DNA from: Metabacillus fastidiosus NBRC 101226
Lineage (GTDB): Bacteria > Bacillota > Bacilli > Bacillales > Bacillaceae
Assembly: GCF_001591625.1 (NCBI RefSeq)
Contig: NZ_BCVG01000015.1
Span: 1-57,933 of the forward strand
Direction of reading: 5' to 3'
DNA length: 57,933 bases
Shown here: in pieces, positions 37,502-46,500 of the stretch
Layout of the letters: each line of letters starts with the position of its first letter
Numbering within the stretch: position 1 is the stretch's first letter
Notes under the pieces: generated by a model
What the model saw: the letters and a program-made list of their open reading frames with translations, nothing else
Told to the model about the DNA's origin: nothing
The model's database searches: none
Position numbers and translations under genes: made by a program

Positions 37502-37864
37502 TTACTTAACTTCTACGTCAGCGCCAACTTCTTCAAGTTTAGCTTTTGCTTCTTCAGCTTCTTCTTTAGTGATGCCTTCTTTAAGTGCTTTTGGAGTGTT
37601 ATCTACTAGTTCTTTAGCTTCTTTTAAGCCAAGACCAGTGATTTCACGTACAACTTTGATAACTTTGATTTTTTGAGCGCCTGCACCAGTAAGTACAAGA
37701 TCAAATTCAGTTTGCTCAGCAGCAGCTTCTCCACCAGCAGCACCAACAACAGCTACAGGAGCTGCAGCAGTTACACCAAATTCTTCTTCGATTGCTTTAA
37801 CTAAGTCATTTAATTCTAAAACAGTCATGCTTTTAACTGCTTCAATGATTTGTTCTTGAGTCAT
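37502..37864 (-). CDS. rplL: 50S ribosomal protein L7/L12
   Basis: L12, 120 residues, the multi-copy stalk protein that recruits translation GTPases. The N-terminal dimerization domain ([21 protein letters not shown]), an alanine/glutamate hinge near 40-52, and the C-terminal factor-binding domain with [20 protein letters not shown] are intact. Paired with rplJ under the L10 leader. Confidence 0.98.
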   Translation of the reverse strand: MTQEQIIEAVKSMTVLELNDLVKAIEEEFGVTAAAPVAVVGAAGGEAAAEQTEFDLVLTGAGAQKIKVIKVVREITGLGLKEAKELVDNTPKALKEGITKEEAEEAKAKLEEVGADVEVK

Positions 37865-37930
37865 TGTTAATTTCCTCCTTATTATTCCTTAATAATTTAT
37901 TAAAATTCGATTAATGGACAAAGTGAATTA

Positions 37931-38434
37931 TTATGCACCTTGTTCTTCTTTTTGATCTGCAACAGCTTTTGTAGCAAGAGCGAAGTTGCGGATCGGAGCT
38001 TGAAGAACGCTAAGCAACATAGAAAGTAAACCTTCTCTTGATGGAAGTTCAGCAAGAGCTTTAACTTCTTCAACAGTTGCAACATTTCCTTCAATAACAC
38101 CAGCTTTAATTTCTAATGCTTCGTGTTTTTTAGCGAAGTCATTAAGAATTTTTGCTGGAGCAACTACATCTTCACTGCCGAAAGCGATAGCATTCGGTCC
38201 AGTTAATGCATCTTCGATACCAGTAAGACCAGCTTTTTCGAAAGCACGGCGTGTCATTGTATTTTTGTATACTTTAAAATCAATGCCAGCTTCACGTAAT
38301 TGCTTACGTAATTCCGTTACTTCAGAAACGTTAAGACCACGGTAATCTACGATAACTGTAGATTTACTTGCAGTTAATTTCTCAGCAATTTCATCTACGA
38401 TCTGTTTCTTTGTTTCAATGATAGTACTGCTCAT
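37931..38434 (-). CDS. rplJ: 50S ribosomal protein L10
   Basis: L10, 167 residues, anchors L12 dimers to 23S rRNA. ATG at 38434 has AGGAGG 8 nt upstream; the open frame upstream is leader RNA, not coding. [20 protein letters not shown] and [14 protein letters not shown] are diagnostic, and the C-terminal helix binds L12. L10(L12)4 is known to bind the leader and repress the operon. Confidence 0.98.
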   Translation of the reverse strand: MSSTIIETKKQIVDEIAEKLTASKSTVIVDYRGLNVSEVTELRKQLREAGIDFKVYKNTMTRRAFEKAGLTGIEDALTGPNAIAFGSEDVVAPAKILNDFAKKHEALEIKAGVIEGNVATVEEVKALAELPSREGLLSMLLSVLQAPIRNFALATKAVADQKEEQGA

Positions 38435-38439
38435 CGTTA

Positions 38440-38638
38440 CACCTCCTGTAGTTTCATCGCGAAATACTAAACCGTTTGGTGTGACTGTGTATTCAATATT
38501 AAAACCTCCATGAAGACATGGAGGTTGTATATACTTGTATAATAAGAAATTCTTATTTACATAATACACCTCGGTAGGAAATTAAGCTAAGCTAGCACCT
38601 ACTGTCTACGGTATAGCGATTTATTTAGTTAAACAACA
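38440..38638 (-). ncRNA. L10 leader (rplJL autoregulatory RNA)
   Basis: The 5' untranslated region of rplJ. It carries the conserved stretch GTAGACAGTAGGTGC and CCTACCGAGGTGTATTATG near its 5' end, and a perfect 10-bp hairpin at 38503-38526 (AACCTCCATG with CATGGAGGTT, 4-nt loop) followed by TTTTAA, which looks like an attenuator. Matches the L10-leader family of low-GC Gram-positives. Confidence 0.85.
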
Positions 38639-38644
38639 TGGATT

Positions 38645-38673
38645 ATTATATTAAAAAATTCTCATGAAGTCAA
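38645..38673 (-). promoter_or_regulatory. SigA promoter of rplJL
   Basis: -35 TTGACT (38668-38673), 17-bp spacer, consensus -10 TATAAT (38645-38650), directly after rplA. Confidence 0.88.
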
Positions 38674-38683
38674 TAAAAATTAA

Positions 38684-39373
38684 TTAAAAAGTAGAAACGT
38701 CTACTTTAACACCAGGTCCCATTGTTGAAGTTGCAGCAACGCTCTTCATGAAAGTACCTTTAGCAGCAGCCGGTTTCGCTTTTAATAAAGTCTCATAAAC
38801 AGTTGTGAAGTTCTCAACTAATTTATTATCTTCGAAAGATACTTTACCGATTGGAACATGAATGATTCCAGCTTTATCTAAACGGTATTCAACTTTACCT
38901 GCTTTGATTTCATTGATCGCTTTTTCAACGTCAAATGTAACAGTTCCTGTTTTAGGGTTTGGCATTAAACCTTTTGGTCCTAATACACGACCGATTTTAC
39001 CAACTTCACCCATCATATCAGGTGTAGCAACGATTACATCGAACTCGAACCAGCCTTGTTGGATTTTAGCGATATAGTCTGCATCACCTACATAGTCTGC
39101 ACCAGCAGCTTCTGCTTCTTTCGCTTTTTCACCTTTAGCAAAAACTAATACACGTTGAGTTTTACCAGTTCCGTTTGGAAGTACAACTGCACCACGGATT
39201 TGTTGGTCAGCTTTCTTAGGGTCAACGCCTAAACGGAATGCTACTTCAACTGTTGCATCAAATTTAACAACACTTGTTTTTTTAACTAAATCAACTGCTT
39301 CAGCAACTGAATATACTTTTGTACGGTCTACAAGCTTCGCAGCTTCTACGTACTTTTTACCTTTTTTAGCCAT
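38684..39373 (-). CDS. rplA: 50S ribosomal protein L1
   Basis: L1, 229 residues, moves with E-site t[21 protein letters not shown] start at 39373 with AGGAGG upstream; the upstream open frame is untranslated. [18 protein letters not shown] and [17 protein letters not shown] are family blocks. L1 is a translational repressor of the L11 operon in many bacteria. Confidence 0.98.
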   Translation of the reverse strand: MAKKGKKYVEAAKLVDRTKVYSVAEAVDLVKKTSVVKFDATVEVAFRLGVDPKKADQQIRGAVVLPNGTGKTQRVLVFAKGEKAKEAEAAGADYVGDADYIAKIQQGWFEFDVIVATPDMMGEVGKIGRVLGPKGLMPNPKTGTVTFDVEKAINEIKAGKVEYRLDKAGIIHVPIGKVSFEDNKLVENFTTVYETLLKAKPAAAKGTFMKSVAATSTMGPGVKVDVSTF

Positions 39374-39421
39374 TATATTTTCCTCCTTAGTGGTTTTAGC
39401 GGAATAACCTCCCACGAATAA

Positions 39422-39457
39422 AGGTTGCGAACTGGAGAACACCAAACCCGCAACCTA
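39422..39457 (-). promoter_or_regulatory. Hairpin between rplK and rplA (candidate L1 site)
   Basis: AGGTTGCG and CGCAACCT form an 8-bp stem around a 20-nt loop, within 50-85 nt of the rplA start. It could be an L1-binding site; no motif proof. Confidence 0.4.
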
Positions 39458-39478
39458 CACATTCCTAACTAATTAAAA

Positions 39479-39904
39479 TTAGTCTTCGATAACGATACCC
39501 ATACTGCGCGCAGTACCTTCAACCATACGCATAGCTGATTCAACATTTGCCGCATTTAAGTCAGGCATTTTTGTTTCAGCGATTTCACGTACTTTGTCAC
39601 GCTTAACTGTCGCAACTTTATTACGGTTTGGTTCACCAGAACCAGACTCAATACCAGCTGCCTTTTTAAGTAAAACTGCAGCAGGAGGAGTTTTCGTAAT
39701 AAATGTAAATGAACGGTCCTCGAATACCGTGATTTCAACAGGAATAATTAATCCAGCTTGATCAGCTGTACGAGCATTAAATTCTTTACAGAATCCCATG
39801 ATGTTTACACCAGCTTGACCTAATGCAGGACCTACAGGTGGAGCAGGGTTTGCTTTCCCAGCAGGGATTTGTAATTTAACAATTTTAATTACTTTTTTAG
39901 CCAC
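39479..39904 (-). CDS. rplK: 50S ribosomal protein L11
   Basis: L11, 141 residues, at the GTPase centre and needed for RelA-type stringent response. The start is a GTG at 39904 with AAGGAGG 8 nt upstream, giving exactly the family length. [20 protein letters not shown] (N-terminal, thiostrepton region) and [11 protein letters not shown]-like end ([13 protein letters not shown]) are intact. Confidence 0.98.
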   Translation of the reverse strand: MAKKVIKIVKLQIPAGKANPAPPVGPALGQAGVNIMGFCKEFNARTADQAGLIIPVEITVFEDRSFTFITKTPPAAVLLKKAAGIESGSGEPNRNKVATVKRDKVREIAETKMPDLNAANVESAMRMVEGTARSMGIVIED

Positions 39905-40036
39905 GAGACACACCTCCTTAAGTCCGTGATGTGGTAATTGGGATATACCCTCCCACTCATCAACTCATTCTTTATATGAATGACAAAAATAAATCAAGTT
40001 TTTCGCCTCAATATTTGAGACGTACTGACTTTAGAA

Positions 40037-40065
40037 ATATTACCACTATTCAAGTTCTATTTCAA
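40037..40065 (-). promoter_or_regulatory. SigA promoter of rplKA
   Basis: -35 TTGAAA (40060-40065), 17-bp spacer, -10 TAATAT (40037-40042), with a ~125-nt leader before rplK. Confidence 0.7.
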
Positions 40066-40076
40066 GTTTTTTTCAA

Positions 40077-40610
40077 TTATAATTTAGTAACTTGTGTAAA
40101 ATCCAATTCTACTGGCGTTTCACGACCGAACATATTAACAAGAACTTTAATTTTGCTCTTATCATAATCAATCTCTTCAATCGTGCCTGTAAAATTAGCA
40201 AACGGTCCTTCTGCCACTTGAACAGTTTCATTCAATTCGAAATCAAATTCAATCTTGCCTTCTTCCATACCCATGCGTTTTAGCAGAAACTCTACTTCTT
40301 CTTGGAGTAATGGAGTTGGTTTTGAACCATGACCAGCAGAACCTACGAATCCCGTCACACCAGGTGTATTACGTACAACATACCATGAATCATCTGTCAT
40401 AACAATTTCAACTAATACATAACCCGGGAAAACTTTCTTCTTCGTAACTTTCTTTTTACCATTCTTAATCTCTGTTTCTTCCTCTTCAGGCACAACAACT
40501 CGGAAGATCTTATCTTGCATTCCCATTGACTCAACACGTTTTTCAAGATTCGCCTTCACTTTATTCTCATAGCCAGAATATGTGTGTACAACATACCAGT
40601 TCTTTTCCAT
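40077..40610 (-). CDS. nusG: Transcription termination/antitermination factor NusG
   Basis: NusG, 177 residues. The N-terminal NGN domain (KNWYVVHTYSGYENKVKANL) binds the RNA polymerase clamp helices; the C-terminal KOW domain (VAEGPFANFTGTIEEIDYDK) contacts partners. In Bacillus NusG stimulates sequence-specific pausing. It follows secE, but a terminator-like hairpin lies between them. Confidence 0.98.
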   Translation of the reverse strand: MEKNWYVVHTYSGYENKVKANLEKRVESMGMQDKIFRVVVPEEEETEIKNGKKKVTKKKVFPGYVLVEIVMTDDSWYVVRNTPGVTGFVGSAGHGSKPTPLLQEEVEFLLKRMGMEEGKIEFDFELNETVQVAEGPFANFTGTIEEIDYDKSKIKVLVNMFGRETPVELDFTQVTKL

Positions 40611-40703
40611 ATGTCAGGACAGTTTGTCCTTCCCTCCCCACCAATCATCACTTTCGAAACTTACAATCTCATTTTCGACAGAACGTTTGAACTTTTTTAA
40701 ACA

Positions 40704-40730
40704 ATGAAAAAACCCGCTAAACGGGTTTTG
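40704..40730 (-). terminator. Terminator-like hairpin between secE and nusG
   Basis: On the minus strand AAAACCCG pairs with CGGGTTTT (short loop TTTAG), followed directly by TTTTTT. It could end the rpmG-secE message or attenuate nusG. Confidence 0.85.
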
Positions 40731-40774
40731 CAGACAGAAAATATATCTACTATTATAGCACGGATTAGTTCGGA

Positions 40775-40957
40775 TTATTCAAGAATTAAACGAATTAATG
40801 AAGAAATTCCTAAATCAACGACCGCAAAAAAGATTCCTGCGAATACAACAGTTGTAATTACTGTGATTGTATAACGGGATAATTCCTTTCCTTTTGGCCA
40901 ACTAACCTTTTTCATTTCACGAGCTACATCTCGGAAAAAATTAAATATACGTTGCAT
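40775..40957 (-). CDS. secE: Protein translocase subunit SecE
   Basis: SecE, 60 residues, the short single-span Gram-positive form. It has an amphipathic surface helix (FFRDVAREMKKVSWPKGKEL) then one membrane helix (about 31-55). It clamps SecY in the translocon. Confidence 0.97.
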   Translation of the reverse strand: MQRIFNFFRDVAREMKKVSWPKGKELSRYTITVITTVVFAGIFFAVVDLGISSLIRLILE

Positions 40958-41036
40958 CTATGCTTACCCCCAAGAGAATTTGGAAACCTTGCAAAATTTA
41001 AAGTAAAATAGATTCAAATAGTCAGAACATAAATAA

Positions 41037-41186
41037 TTACTTCGTTTCACAGTGATCAGTGTGAGAGTTACATACTTTACAGAATTTTTTAATGATAAGT
41101 CTTTCTGTATGATCTGTTGTATTTTTCATTGTTGTATAATTGCGACTTCCACAATCTGCACAAGATAAAGTAACCTTTTTGCGCAT
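41037..41186 (-). CDS. rpmG: 50S ribosomal protein L33
   Basis: A 49-residue L33 read directly: [19 protein letters not shown] at the start, then a C-terminal [17 protein letters not shown]. Two CxxC pairs mark the zinc-binding form, as for the rpmGB copy next to secE in B. subtilis. The -10/-35 at 41224-41252 lies upstream. Confidence 0.96.
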   Translation of the reverse strand: MRKKVTLSCADCGSRNYTTMKNTTDHTERLIIKKFCKVCNSHTDHCETK

Positions 41187-41223
41187 TTTTCCTCACCTGC
41201 CGAAACGATTTTATTCTTTTAAA

Positions 41224-41252
41224 ACTTTATCACAGCGATGTTTTTTCGTCAA
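41224..41252 (-). promoter_or_regulatory. Promoter of rpmG-secE
   Basis: -35 TTGACG (41247-41252), 17-bp spacer, -10 TAAAGT (41224-41229), after the sigH gene. Confidence 0.65.
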
Positions 41253-41329
41253 TAAAACTAAAAAAGCGCAAGGAATTCAACCAAACATCTTAACTAGAGG
41301 TTAAAACTCACTTTATAAATTTCAACTAA

Positions 41330-41986
41330 TTATAAACTAATTTCTCTAAGTTCAAGATAACGTTCTAATTTCCTTTTAACACGTTGTAAAGCATTATCAA
41401 TCGATTTCACATGCCTGTTTAACTCTTCTGAAATTTCTTGATAAGAGCGACCGTCCAAATAAAGTACAAGAACTTTTCTTTCAAGATCACTTAATAGCTC
41501 GCCCATCTTCACTTCAATATCATCGAACTCTTCCTGATTAATAATGAGTTCCTCCGGGTCAGTAACTTTCGCTCCAGAAATAACATCCATTAACGTTCGA
41601 TCCGACTCTTCATCATATATTGGCTTGTCCAAAGAAACATAGGAATTAAGCGGAATATGCTTTTGACGAGTTGCAGTTTTGATAGCAGTAATAATTTGGC
41701 GGGTAATACATAATTCTGCAAATGCTTTAAAAGATGAAAGCTTGTCTTCTTTAAAATCACGGATTGCCTTATAAAGGCCAATCATTCCCTCTTGAACAAT
41801 GTCCTCACGATCAGCACCGATAAGAAAATATGATCTAGCCTTTGCACGAACAAAATTTCGGTATTTTGTAATTAAATAATCAAGTGCTTCACTATCTCCC
41901 CGATGAACAAGGTCAATAATCTGTTCATCTTCTAATGAACTTAAATTTTCCTTGTTGATCTTCCCCTTGTTGAACTGTAAATTCAA
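41330..41986 (-). CDS. sigH: RNA polymerase sigma factor SigH (Spo0H)
   Basis: A 218-residue sigma-70-family factor for the transition to stationary phase, competence and early sporulation. Region 2 is visible in RSYFLIGADREDIVQEGMIG and FKAFAELCITRQIITAIKTA, and region 4 HTH in RSYQEISEELNRHVKSIDNA. A TTG start at 41986 has GGGGGGATC just upstream. It marks the organism as a spore-former lineage. Own promoter between rae1 and sigH. Confidence 0.97.
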   Translation of the reverse strand: MNLQFNKGKINKENLSSLEDEQIIDLVHRGDSEALDYLITKYRNFVRAKARSYFLIGADREDIVQEGMIGLYKAIRDFKEDKLSSFKAFAELCITRQIITAIKTATRQKHIPLNSYVSLDKPIYDEESDRTLMDVISGAKVTDPEELIINQEEFDDIEVKMGELLSDLERKVLVLYLDGRSYQEISEELNRHVKSIDNALQRVKRKLERYLELREISL

Positions 41987-42019
41987 GCCGATCCCCCCGA
42001 CTGAACGTTAGATAAGAAC

Positions 42020-42049
42020 AGTATACAGCATTATTTTCCAAATCGTCAA
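42020..42049 (-). promoter_or_regulatory. Promoter of sigH
   Basis: -35 TTGACG (42044-42049), 18-bp spacer, -10 TATACT (42020-42025). In B. subtilis the equivalent SigA promoter is repressed by AbrB; an AbrB site cannot be read by eye. Confidence 0.75.
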
Positions 42050-42053
42050 CCAG

Positions 42054-42563
42054 TTATAAATTTCCTCGTCTCCACCGCTCCAATTTCTCCATTACGTCTT
42101 TTGGAATTTGTATTTTGGATGATGGACGAGTTTCTTCAATTTCTCTTACATTTATTTGAATTCTTCCTTCAATTGCATTCATTTCGTTAAATAGCTCTCT
42201 TGCTGATTTTCTCAAAGCACCTTGTCCAAAAATGGCCCATTGTTCCGTAAAATCTGATGTGGCTACATACACTTGTGTTTTAATATTATTTAATGATATT
42301 GCCAGCTTTTCAATACGTTCATCAGCCGTTTCATTTTCTCTCGTATAAATAACTTCTACCCTATAATTTTTCTGCTTGGACTCAATGCCCTTAACAAGAT
42401 GTGCATCAAAAACAATAATCACTCTGAAGCCTGTATATGCTTGATACTCTGCCATTTTCTCTATAAGTAAATCACGAGCCTCAGATAAATTAGTATTTTT
42501 TAATCTCTGAAGCTCTGGCCATGCCCCTATAATGTTATATCCATCTACTAATAGGATATCCAT
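42054..42563 (-). CDS. rae1: Ribosome-dependent mRNA endonuclease Rae1 (YacP, NYN domain)
   Basis: A 169-residue NYN/PIN-like nuclease matching B. subtilis YacP/Rae1, which enters the A site and cleaves certain translated mRNAs. The acidic active-site residues lie in ILLVDGYNIIGAW, VIIVFDAHLV and YVATSDFTEQWAI. Immediately after rlmB (6 bp), in the cysE-to-yacP unit. Confidence 0.93.
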   Translation of the reverse strand: MDILLVDGYNIIGAWPELQRLKNTNLSEARDLLIEKMAEYQAYTGFRVIIVFDAHLVKGIESKQKNYRVEVIYTRENETADERIEKLAISLNNIKTQVYVATSDFTEQWAIFGQGALRKSARELFNEMNAIEGRIQINVREIEETRPSSKIQIPKDVMEKLERWRRGNL

Positions 42564-42569
42564 TTTCTC

Positions 42570-43313
42570 CTACTCTCCTAATGGGTGTCTCTTCCTGTAA
42601 ACCTCATACATAAGGAGACTGCTAGCTACTGATGCATTTAAAGACGTCACATGTCCAACCATTGGCATTTTAACGAGGAAATCACATTTTTCTTTAATAA
42701 GACGACCTATTCCTTTCCCCTCACTGCCAATGACTAAAGCTAACGGCATCTTACCATCTAGATTTCGATAATCATCCGCTCCTTTTGCATCTGTACCAAC
42801 GATCCAGACACCTTTTTCTTTTAAATCATCAATTGTTCTTGCTAAATTCGTTACCCTTGCTACTGGAATATATTCAATCGCACCTGTGGAAGCTTTTGCA
42901 ACCGAACTCGTTAAACCTACCGCTCTTCTCTTCGGTATAATAATCCCATGAGCACCTACAGCGTCAGCAGTTCTCATAATAGAACCTAAATTATGAGGGT
43001 CTTCAATCTCATCTAAAATTAAAATAAATGGCTCTTCATTACGCTTTTTTGCAATATGAAGCAAATCATCTTCATGTACATATTCATAAGCAGCCACTTG
43101 TGCAATGACACCCTGGTGATTACCCTCCACCATTTGATCAATCTTTCTTTTAGGTACAAACTGTACCGTAACCCCTTTATCCTTCGCTAACGCAGTTATT
43201 TGCTGAGCCTGTCCTTTTAAGGAATTTTCAGCAATCCAAATCTTATTAATATCTCTTTCTGATTTCAACACTTCGATTACTGGATTTCGCCCAATAATAT
43301 AATCTTGAGACAT
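42570..43313 (-). CDS. rlmB: 23S rRNA (guanosine-2'-O-)-methyltransferase RlmB
   Basis: A 247-residue SPOUT/TrmH-family enzyme that methylates 23S rRNA. An N-terminal L30e-like RNA-binding domain (about 1-75) is followed by the knotted SAM domain: DPHNLGSIMRTADAVGAHGI, LVIGSEGKGIGRLIK and the C-terminal NASVASSLLMYEV. It follows mrnC after 207 bp of repeat sequence. Confidence 0.95.
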   Translation of the reverse strand: MSQDYIIGRNPVIEVLKSERDINKIWIAENSLKGQAQQITALAKDKGVTVQFVPKRKIDQMVEGNHQGVIAQVAAYEYVHEDDLLHIAKKRNEEPFILILDEIEDPHNLGSIMRTADAVGAHGIIIPKRRAVGLTSSVAKASTGAIEYIPVARVTNLARTIDDLKEKGVWIVGTDAKGADDYRNLDGKMPLALVIGSEGKGIGRLIKEKCDFLVKMPMVGHVTSLNASVASSLLMYEVYRKRHPLGE

Positions 43314-43337
43314 ATGTGTACCTTCCTTCTTCCATTT

Positions 43338-43486
43338 CTATAAAATGAATCTTCAATCAGCTACTGATTGCTGGATGAACTTATCACACCTTTACGGACA
43401 GTTGATCCCCCACCGTTCTTCCTTGTTTTTTCGGAATACGGAGGCAGGAATCTTACTGCCTGTTAAGAGTGGGATAAAGTGAAATT
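43338..43486 (-). repeat. Dispersed hairpin repeat, copy B
   Basis: In minus orientation this copy shares with 46029-46190 the left block TTATCCCA, the middle block GGGATCAACTGTCC followed by TAAAGGT (43388-43410), and the terminal hairpin (43354-43360 with 43364-43370, perfect 7 bp). It also has an internal palindrome AGGCAG/CTGCCT at 43442-43461. It fills the mrnC-rlmB gap. Confidence 0.75.
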
Positions 43487-43520
43487 AAGATTCGAATTTT
43501 TCTGAAGCTGAGGTTTACTT

Positions 43521-43934
43521 CTATTTATCCTCCATGAAACCGACTGAGCGTACGAATATTTGCTGCAATCTCTCTTCAGCCTTCGCTAAATAATGATAGC
43601 CGATTAACGCTTCGAACGCGGTGCTGTAACGATATGTTTGTACATCTGTATTTTTCGGTATTGTTCCTGATTTCGCATTGCGGCCTCTTCTAATAACGGC
43701 TAATTCCTCTTCTGTAAAGAAGCCTTCCTCATCCAATAAAGAATGGAGAATTTTTGATTGAGCTTTTGCAGAGACATATCTCTTCGATAAATTATGTAAT
43801 TGATTAGGTCTCACGCTTCCTTTAGTTAGTAAAAAATGCCGTACATAAACCTCATATACAGCATCACCAACATATGCAAGTGCTAAGCTATTTAATTGTC
43901 TAAATTCTATATTATCTGGTAAATCAAAAAACAT
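43521..43934 (-). CDS. mrnC: Mini-ribonuclease III
   Basis: Mini-III, 137 residues, an RNase III catalytic domain without a dsRNA-binding domain, which matures 23S rRNA ends in Bacillus. The active-site helix [19 protein letters not shown] carries the acidic residues. It follows cysS by 3 bp. A repeat element separates it from rlmB. Confidence 0.95.
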   Translation of the reverse strand: MFFDLPDNIEFRQLNSLALAYVGDAVYEVYVRHFLLTKGSVRPNQLHNLSKRYVSAKAQSKILHSLLDEEGFFTEEELAVIRRGRNAKSGTIPKNTDVQTYRYSTAFEALIGYHYLAKAEERLQQIFVRSVGFMEDK

Positions 43935-43937
43935 CCT

Positions 43938-45335
43938 TTATCCTCTTTTCCATCTTGTCCCTTGAGGCGTATCTTCTAAAATAATATTCATCTCTTTTAA
44001 TTTATCACGAATTTCATCAGCTAACGCAAAATCTCTATCTTTTCTTGCCTGAATACGCTGTGCAATAAGATCATCAATTTCCTCATCTAACAATTCATTC
44101 TCTGCAAAAGTAATACCGAGTACATTTCCAAGCTGATCAAATTCATTTAAAAATGCTTGAACAACTTCAACAGCAGTATTTTTCTCCTGAAGATAGTAAT
44201 TTGCCAGCTTTGCTAGTTCAAATAAAATCGTAATAGCATTAGCTGTATTAAAATCATCGTCCATTTCATGTCTAAACTGCTCACGTAAGCTTTTAATCTG
44301 ATCAATCCAAGTACCGTCATTTTCAGTTAAGTTCGTACTGCTTTCGATTCGATGCTGTAAATTTGTATAAGAAGTTTTTAATCTTTCAAAAGCATTTTTC
44401 GTATTTTCTAATAACTCATCAGAAAAATTAATTGGATGACGATAGTGAACAGAAAGCATGAAAAAGCGGACAACCTGTGGATCATGCTTTTTAATAATAT
44501 CGTTAACGAGCACAAAGTTTCCTAATGATTTAGACATCTTTTCGTTATTAATATTAATATATCCATTATGAAGCCAATACTTCGCAAATTGCTTTTCTGT
44601 TAGTGCTTCTGTTTGAGCGATTTCATTTTCATGATGTGGGAATGTTAAATCTTGCCCACCCGCATGAATATCGATTGAATCACCTAAATATTTTTTTGCC
44701 ATTGCCGAGCACTCTATATGCCATCCTGGTCGCCCTTCACCCCAAGGACTAGTCCAGGCGATTTCACCTTCTTTTGCCGCTTTCCATAAAACAAAGTCAA
44801 GGGAGTCCTGTTTTTTATCTCCTACCTCAATTCGAGCTCCTACACGAAGTTCGTCAATAGACTGATGTGATAACTTACCGTAATCTTTAAATGCGCGTGT
44901 CTTATAATAAACATCCCCAGATGCCTCATATGCGTATCCTTTATCGATTAATGCTTGAATGAAATCAATAATAAGATCAATGTTCTCTGTTACACGCGGA
45001 TGCACATCTGCACGCTTACAACCAAGAGCAGCGACATCTTCAAAATATGCTTCAATAAAACGGTCGGCAATAACCGGCACTGTTTCACCGAGATCATTTG
45101 CTGCCTTAATCAGCTTGTCGTCAACATCCGTAAAGTTTGATACATACTTCACATCATACCCGCTAAATTCTAAATACCGTCTCACAGTATCATATACAAT
45201 TGCAGGTCTCGCATTCCCAATATGAATATAGTTATACACTGTTGGACCACAAACATACATTTTCACTTTACCTTCTTCTAAAGGTTCAAATGTTTCTTTC
45301 TGTCTCGTTAGCGTATTGTACAACTTTATTGCCAT
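43938..45335 (-). CDS. cysS: Cysteinyl-tRNA synthetase
   Basis: CysRS, about 465 residues. Class I signatures YIHIGNARP (HIGH) and KMSKS are intact. Zinc ligands lie in YVCGPTVYN and WHIECSAMA, with [11 protein letters not shown] at 45335 (MAIKLYN) is preferred, about 8 nt after GGAAGG; an ATG two codons earlier is too close to the SD. Its start lies 50 bp inside the 3' end of cysE, in another frame. Controlled by the cysteine T-box upstream of cysE. Confidence 0.97.
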   Translation of the reverse strand: MAIKLYNTLTRQKETFEPLEEGKVKMYVCGPTVYNYIHIGNARPAIVYDTVRRYLEFSGYDVKYVSNFTDVDDKLIKAANDLGETVPVIADRFIEAYFEDVAALGCKRADVHPRVTENIDLIIDFIQALIDKGYAYEASGDVYYKTRAFKDYGKLSHQSIDELRVGARIEVGDKKQDSLDFVLWKAAKEGEIAWTSPWGEGRPGWHIECSAMAKKYLGDSIDIHAGGQDLTFPHHENEIAQTEALTEKQFAKYWLHNGYININNEKMSKSLGNFVLVNDIIKKHDPQVVRFFMLSVHYRHPINFSDELLENTKNAFERLKTSYTNLQHRIESSTNLTENDGTWIDQIKSLREQFRHEMDDDFNTANAITILFELAKLANYYLQEKNTAVEVVQAFLNEFDQLGNVLGITFAENELLDEEIDDLIAQRIQARKDRDFALADEIRDKLKEMNIILEDTPQGTRWKRG

Positions 45336-45981
45336 CTTCATGCCTTCCTTTCTTCGCTTGCTCCAATTCGTCTCTTAAACGATTTATTTCTTGTTCTAAC
45401 TTTTTAAAACGATCTGCATCTGGATCAGGTAAATTACGGTGATCTAAATCCTGATTTACTCTTTTTCCATTTCGAATTACGACTCTTCCCGGTATTCCTA
45501 CAACCGTCGAATGCTCCGGAACGTCTTTTAGTACGACAGAGCCGGCACCTATTTTAGAGTATTCACCAATTGTTATTGATCCAAGTACTTTTGCTCCGGT
45601 TGCGATTAGCGCATTATCCTTAACAGTCGGATGTCGCTTTCCTTTTTCCTTACCAGTTCCCCCAAGAGTTACACCTTGGAAAATAGTTACATCATTTCCG
45701 ATTTCACAAGTTTCTCCAATTACAACACCCATACCGTGGTCAATAAAAAGCCTTCTTCCTATTTTCGCACCAGGATGTATCTCAATCCCTGTAAAAAATC
45801 TGCTGACTTGGGAGACACTTCTCGCTAAGAAAAAGAATTTTCTTTTATAAAAAGCATGTGCAATTCGATGTGCCCAAATAGCATGTAATCCAGCATACGT
45901 CAGAATGACTTCAAAATGGCTTCTTGCAGCTGGATCTTGCTCAAATACAACGTCAATATCTTCTTTCATCATTCGAAACAT
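45286..45981 (-). CDS. cysE: Serine O-acetyltransferase
   Basis: CysE makes O-acetylserine, the carbon acceptor for cysteine synthesis. The 231-residue protein has an N-terminal helical domain and a left-handed beta-helix of hexapeptide repeats. The catalytic His lies in [16 protein letters not shown], followed by [16 protein letters not shown]. The last part (from about 200) is a charged coiled coil. The open frame runs about 50 bp into cysS, making it longer than the 217-residue B. subtilis protein. Confidence 0.96.
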   Translation of the reverse strand: MFRMMKEDIDVVFEQDPAARSHFEVILTYAGLHAIWAHRIAHAFYKRKFFFLARSVSQVSRFFTGIEIHPGAKIGRRLFIDHGMGVVIGETCEIGNDVTIFQGVTLGGTGKEKGKRHPTVKDNALIATGAKVLGSITIGEYSKIGAGSVVLKDVPEHSTVVGIPGRVVIRNGKRVNQDLDHRNLPDPDADRFKKLEQEINRLRDELEQAKKGRHEDGNKVVQYANETERNI

Positions 45982-46028
45982 TATTTCCCCTCCTATCTTC
46001 TTTCAAAATATATAAAAATGAACGTTAA

Positions 46029-46190
46029 CTTTTTATCCCAGCCTTAATGGACAGTAAAATCCTCAGTTCAAAATTCTGAGAATTCGAGGAAATTAAGCAG
46101 GGATCAACTGTCCCATAAAGGTCCAATTGTTTCAACTAACCATCAGCGAGGGATAAAGAACCCCCCCACTGATGGAAGTTTCACTTTATA
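46029..46190 (+). repeat. Dispersed hairpin repeat, copy C (most complete)
   Basis: Lies between the T-box terminator and cysE. Blocks: TTTTTATCCCA at the left, GGGATCAACTGTCCC and TAAAGGT at 46100-46122, terminal hairpin CCATCAG (46140-46146) with CTGATGG (46169-46175), and the end block AAGTTTCACTTTATA. Two other copies lie at 1-96 and 43338-43486. No open reading frame of note. Confidence 0.75.
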
Positions 46191-46197
46191 ATAAATA

Positions 46198-46470
46198 CAA
46201 AAAAGCGCCTCTGCAAAATATACAGAGACGCTTAAATAGCGCGGTTCCACTCTGTTTAAGCAACTTAGAATTTCTAAATCGCCTCAACTTTAACCCTGAT
46301 AACGTAGGGCAGGACGCCTTCACTTACTCATCCACTTGATTTTTAGCGAAGGGGCTCCAAGGTGCACTTCAAGTAATGCCTCTCATGAACCTTTTTCAGC
46401 CATTGAAGGTTCTCTCTAAGAAGGAAGCAAAACTTTACTCTCCTTATCAATGCAGTGTCATTATTTATTT
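46198..46470 (-). ncRNA. Cysteine T-box riboswitch with terminator, cysES leader
   Basis: The T-box core TGGAACCGCG is at 46240-46249 on the minus strand, pairing partner for the tRNA acceptor end. It is followed by a terminator (AAGCGTCTCTG with CAGAGGCGCTT, then T run) at 46198-46233. Upstream lies a Stem I with the distal AGAGA and GGCTGAAAAAGG elements. The specifier loop reads GAAG-TGC-ACC with the Cys codon TGC at 46364-46366. When uncharged tRNA-Cys binds, the antiterminator allows cysE-cysS expression. B. subtilis cysES carries the same type of leader. Confidence 0.93.
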
Positions 46471-46471
46471 T

Positions 46472-46500
46472 ACTATATTACATTTTTATTAAAAAGTTAA
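46472..46500 (-). promoter_or_regulatory. Candidate promoter of the cysES T-box leader
   Basis: -35 TTAACT (46495-46500, overlapping the gltX stop), 17-bp spacer, -10 TATAGT (46472-46477). It would start the leader within a few bases of Stem I. Confidence 0.55.

Noticed and set aside
38435-38569. Upstream coding extension of L10
   Set aside because: This is the L10 leader RNA with its attenuator hairpin; the ATG at 38434 has AGGAGG and the usual protein start.
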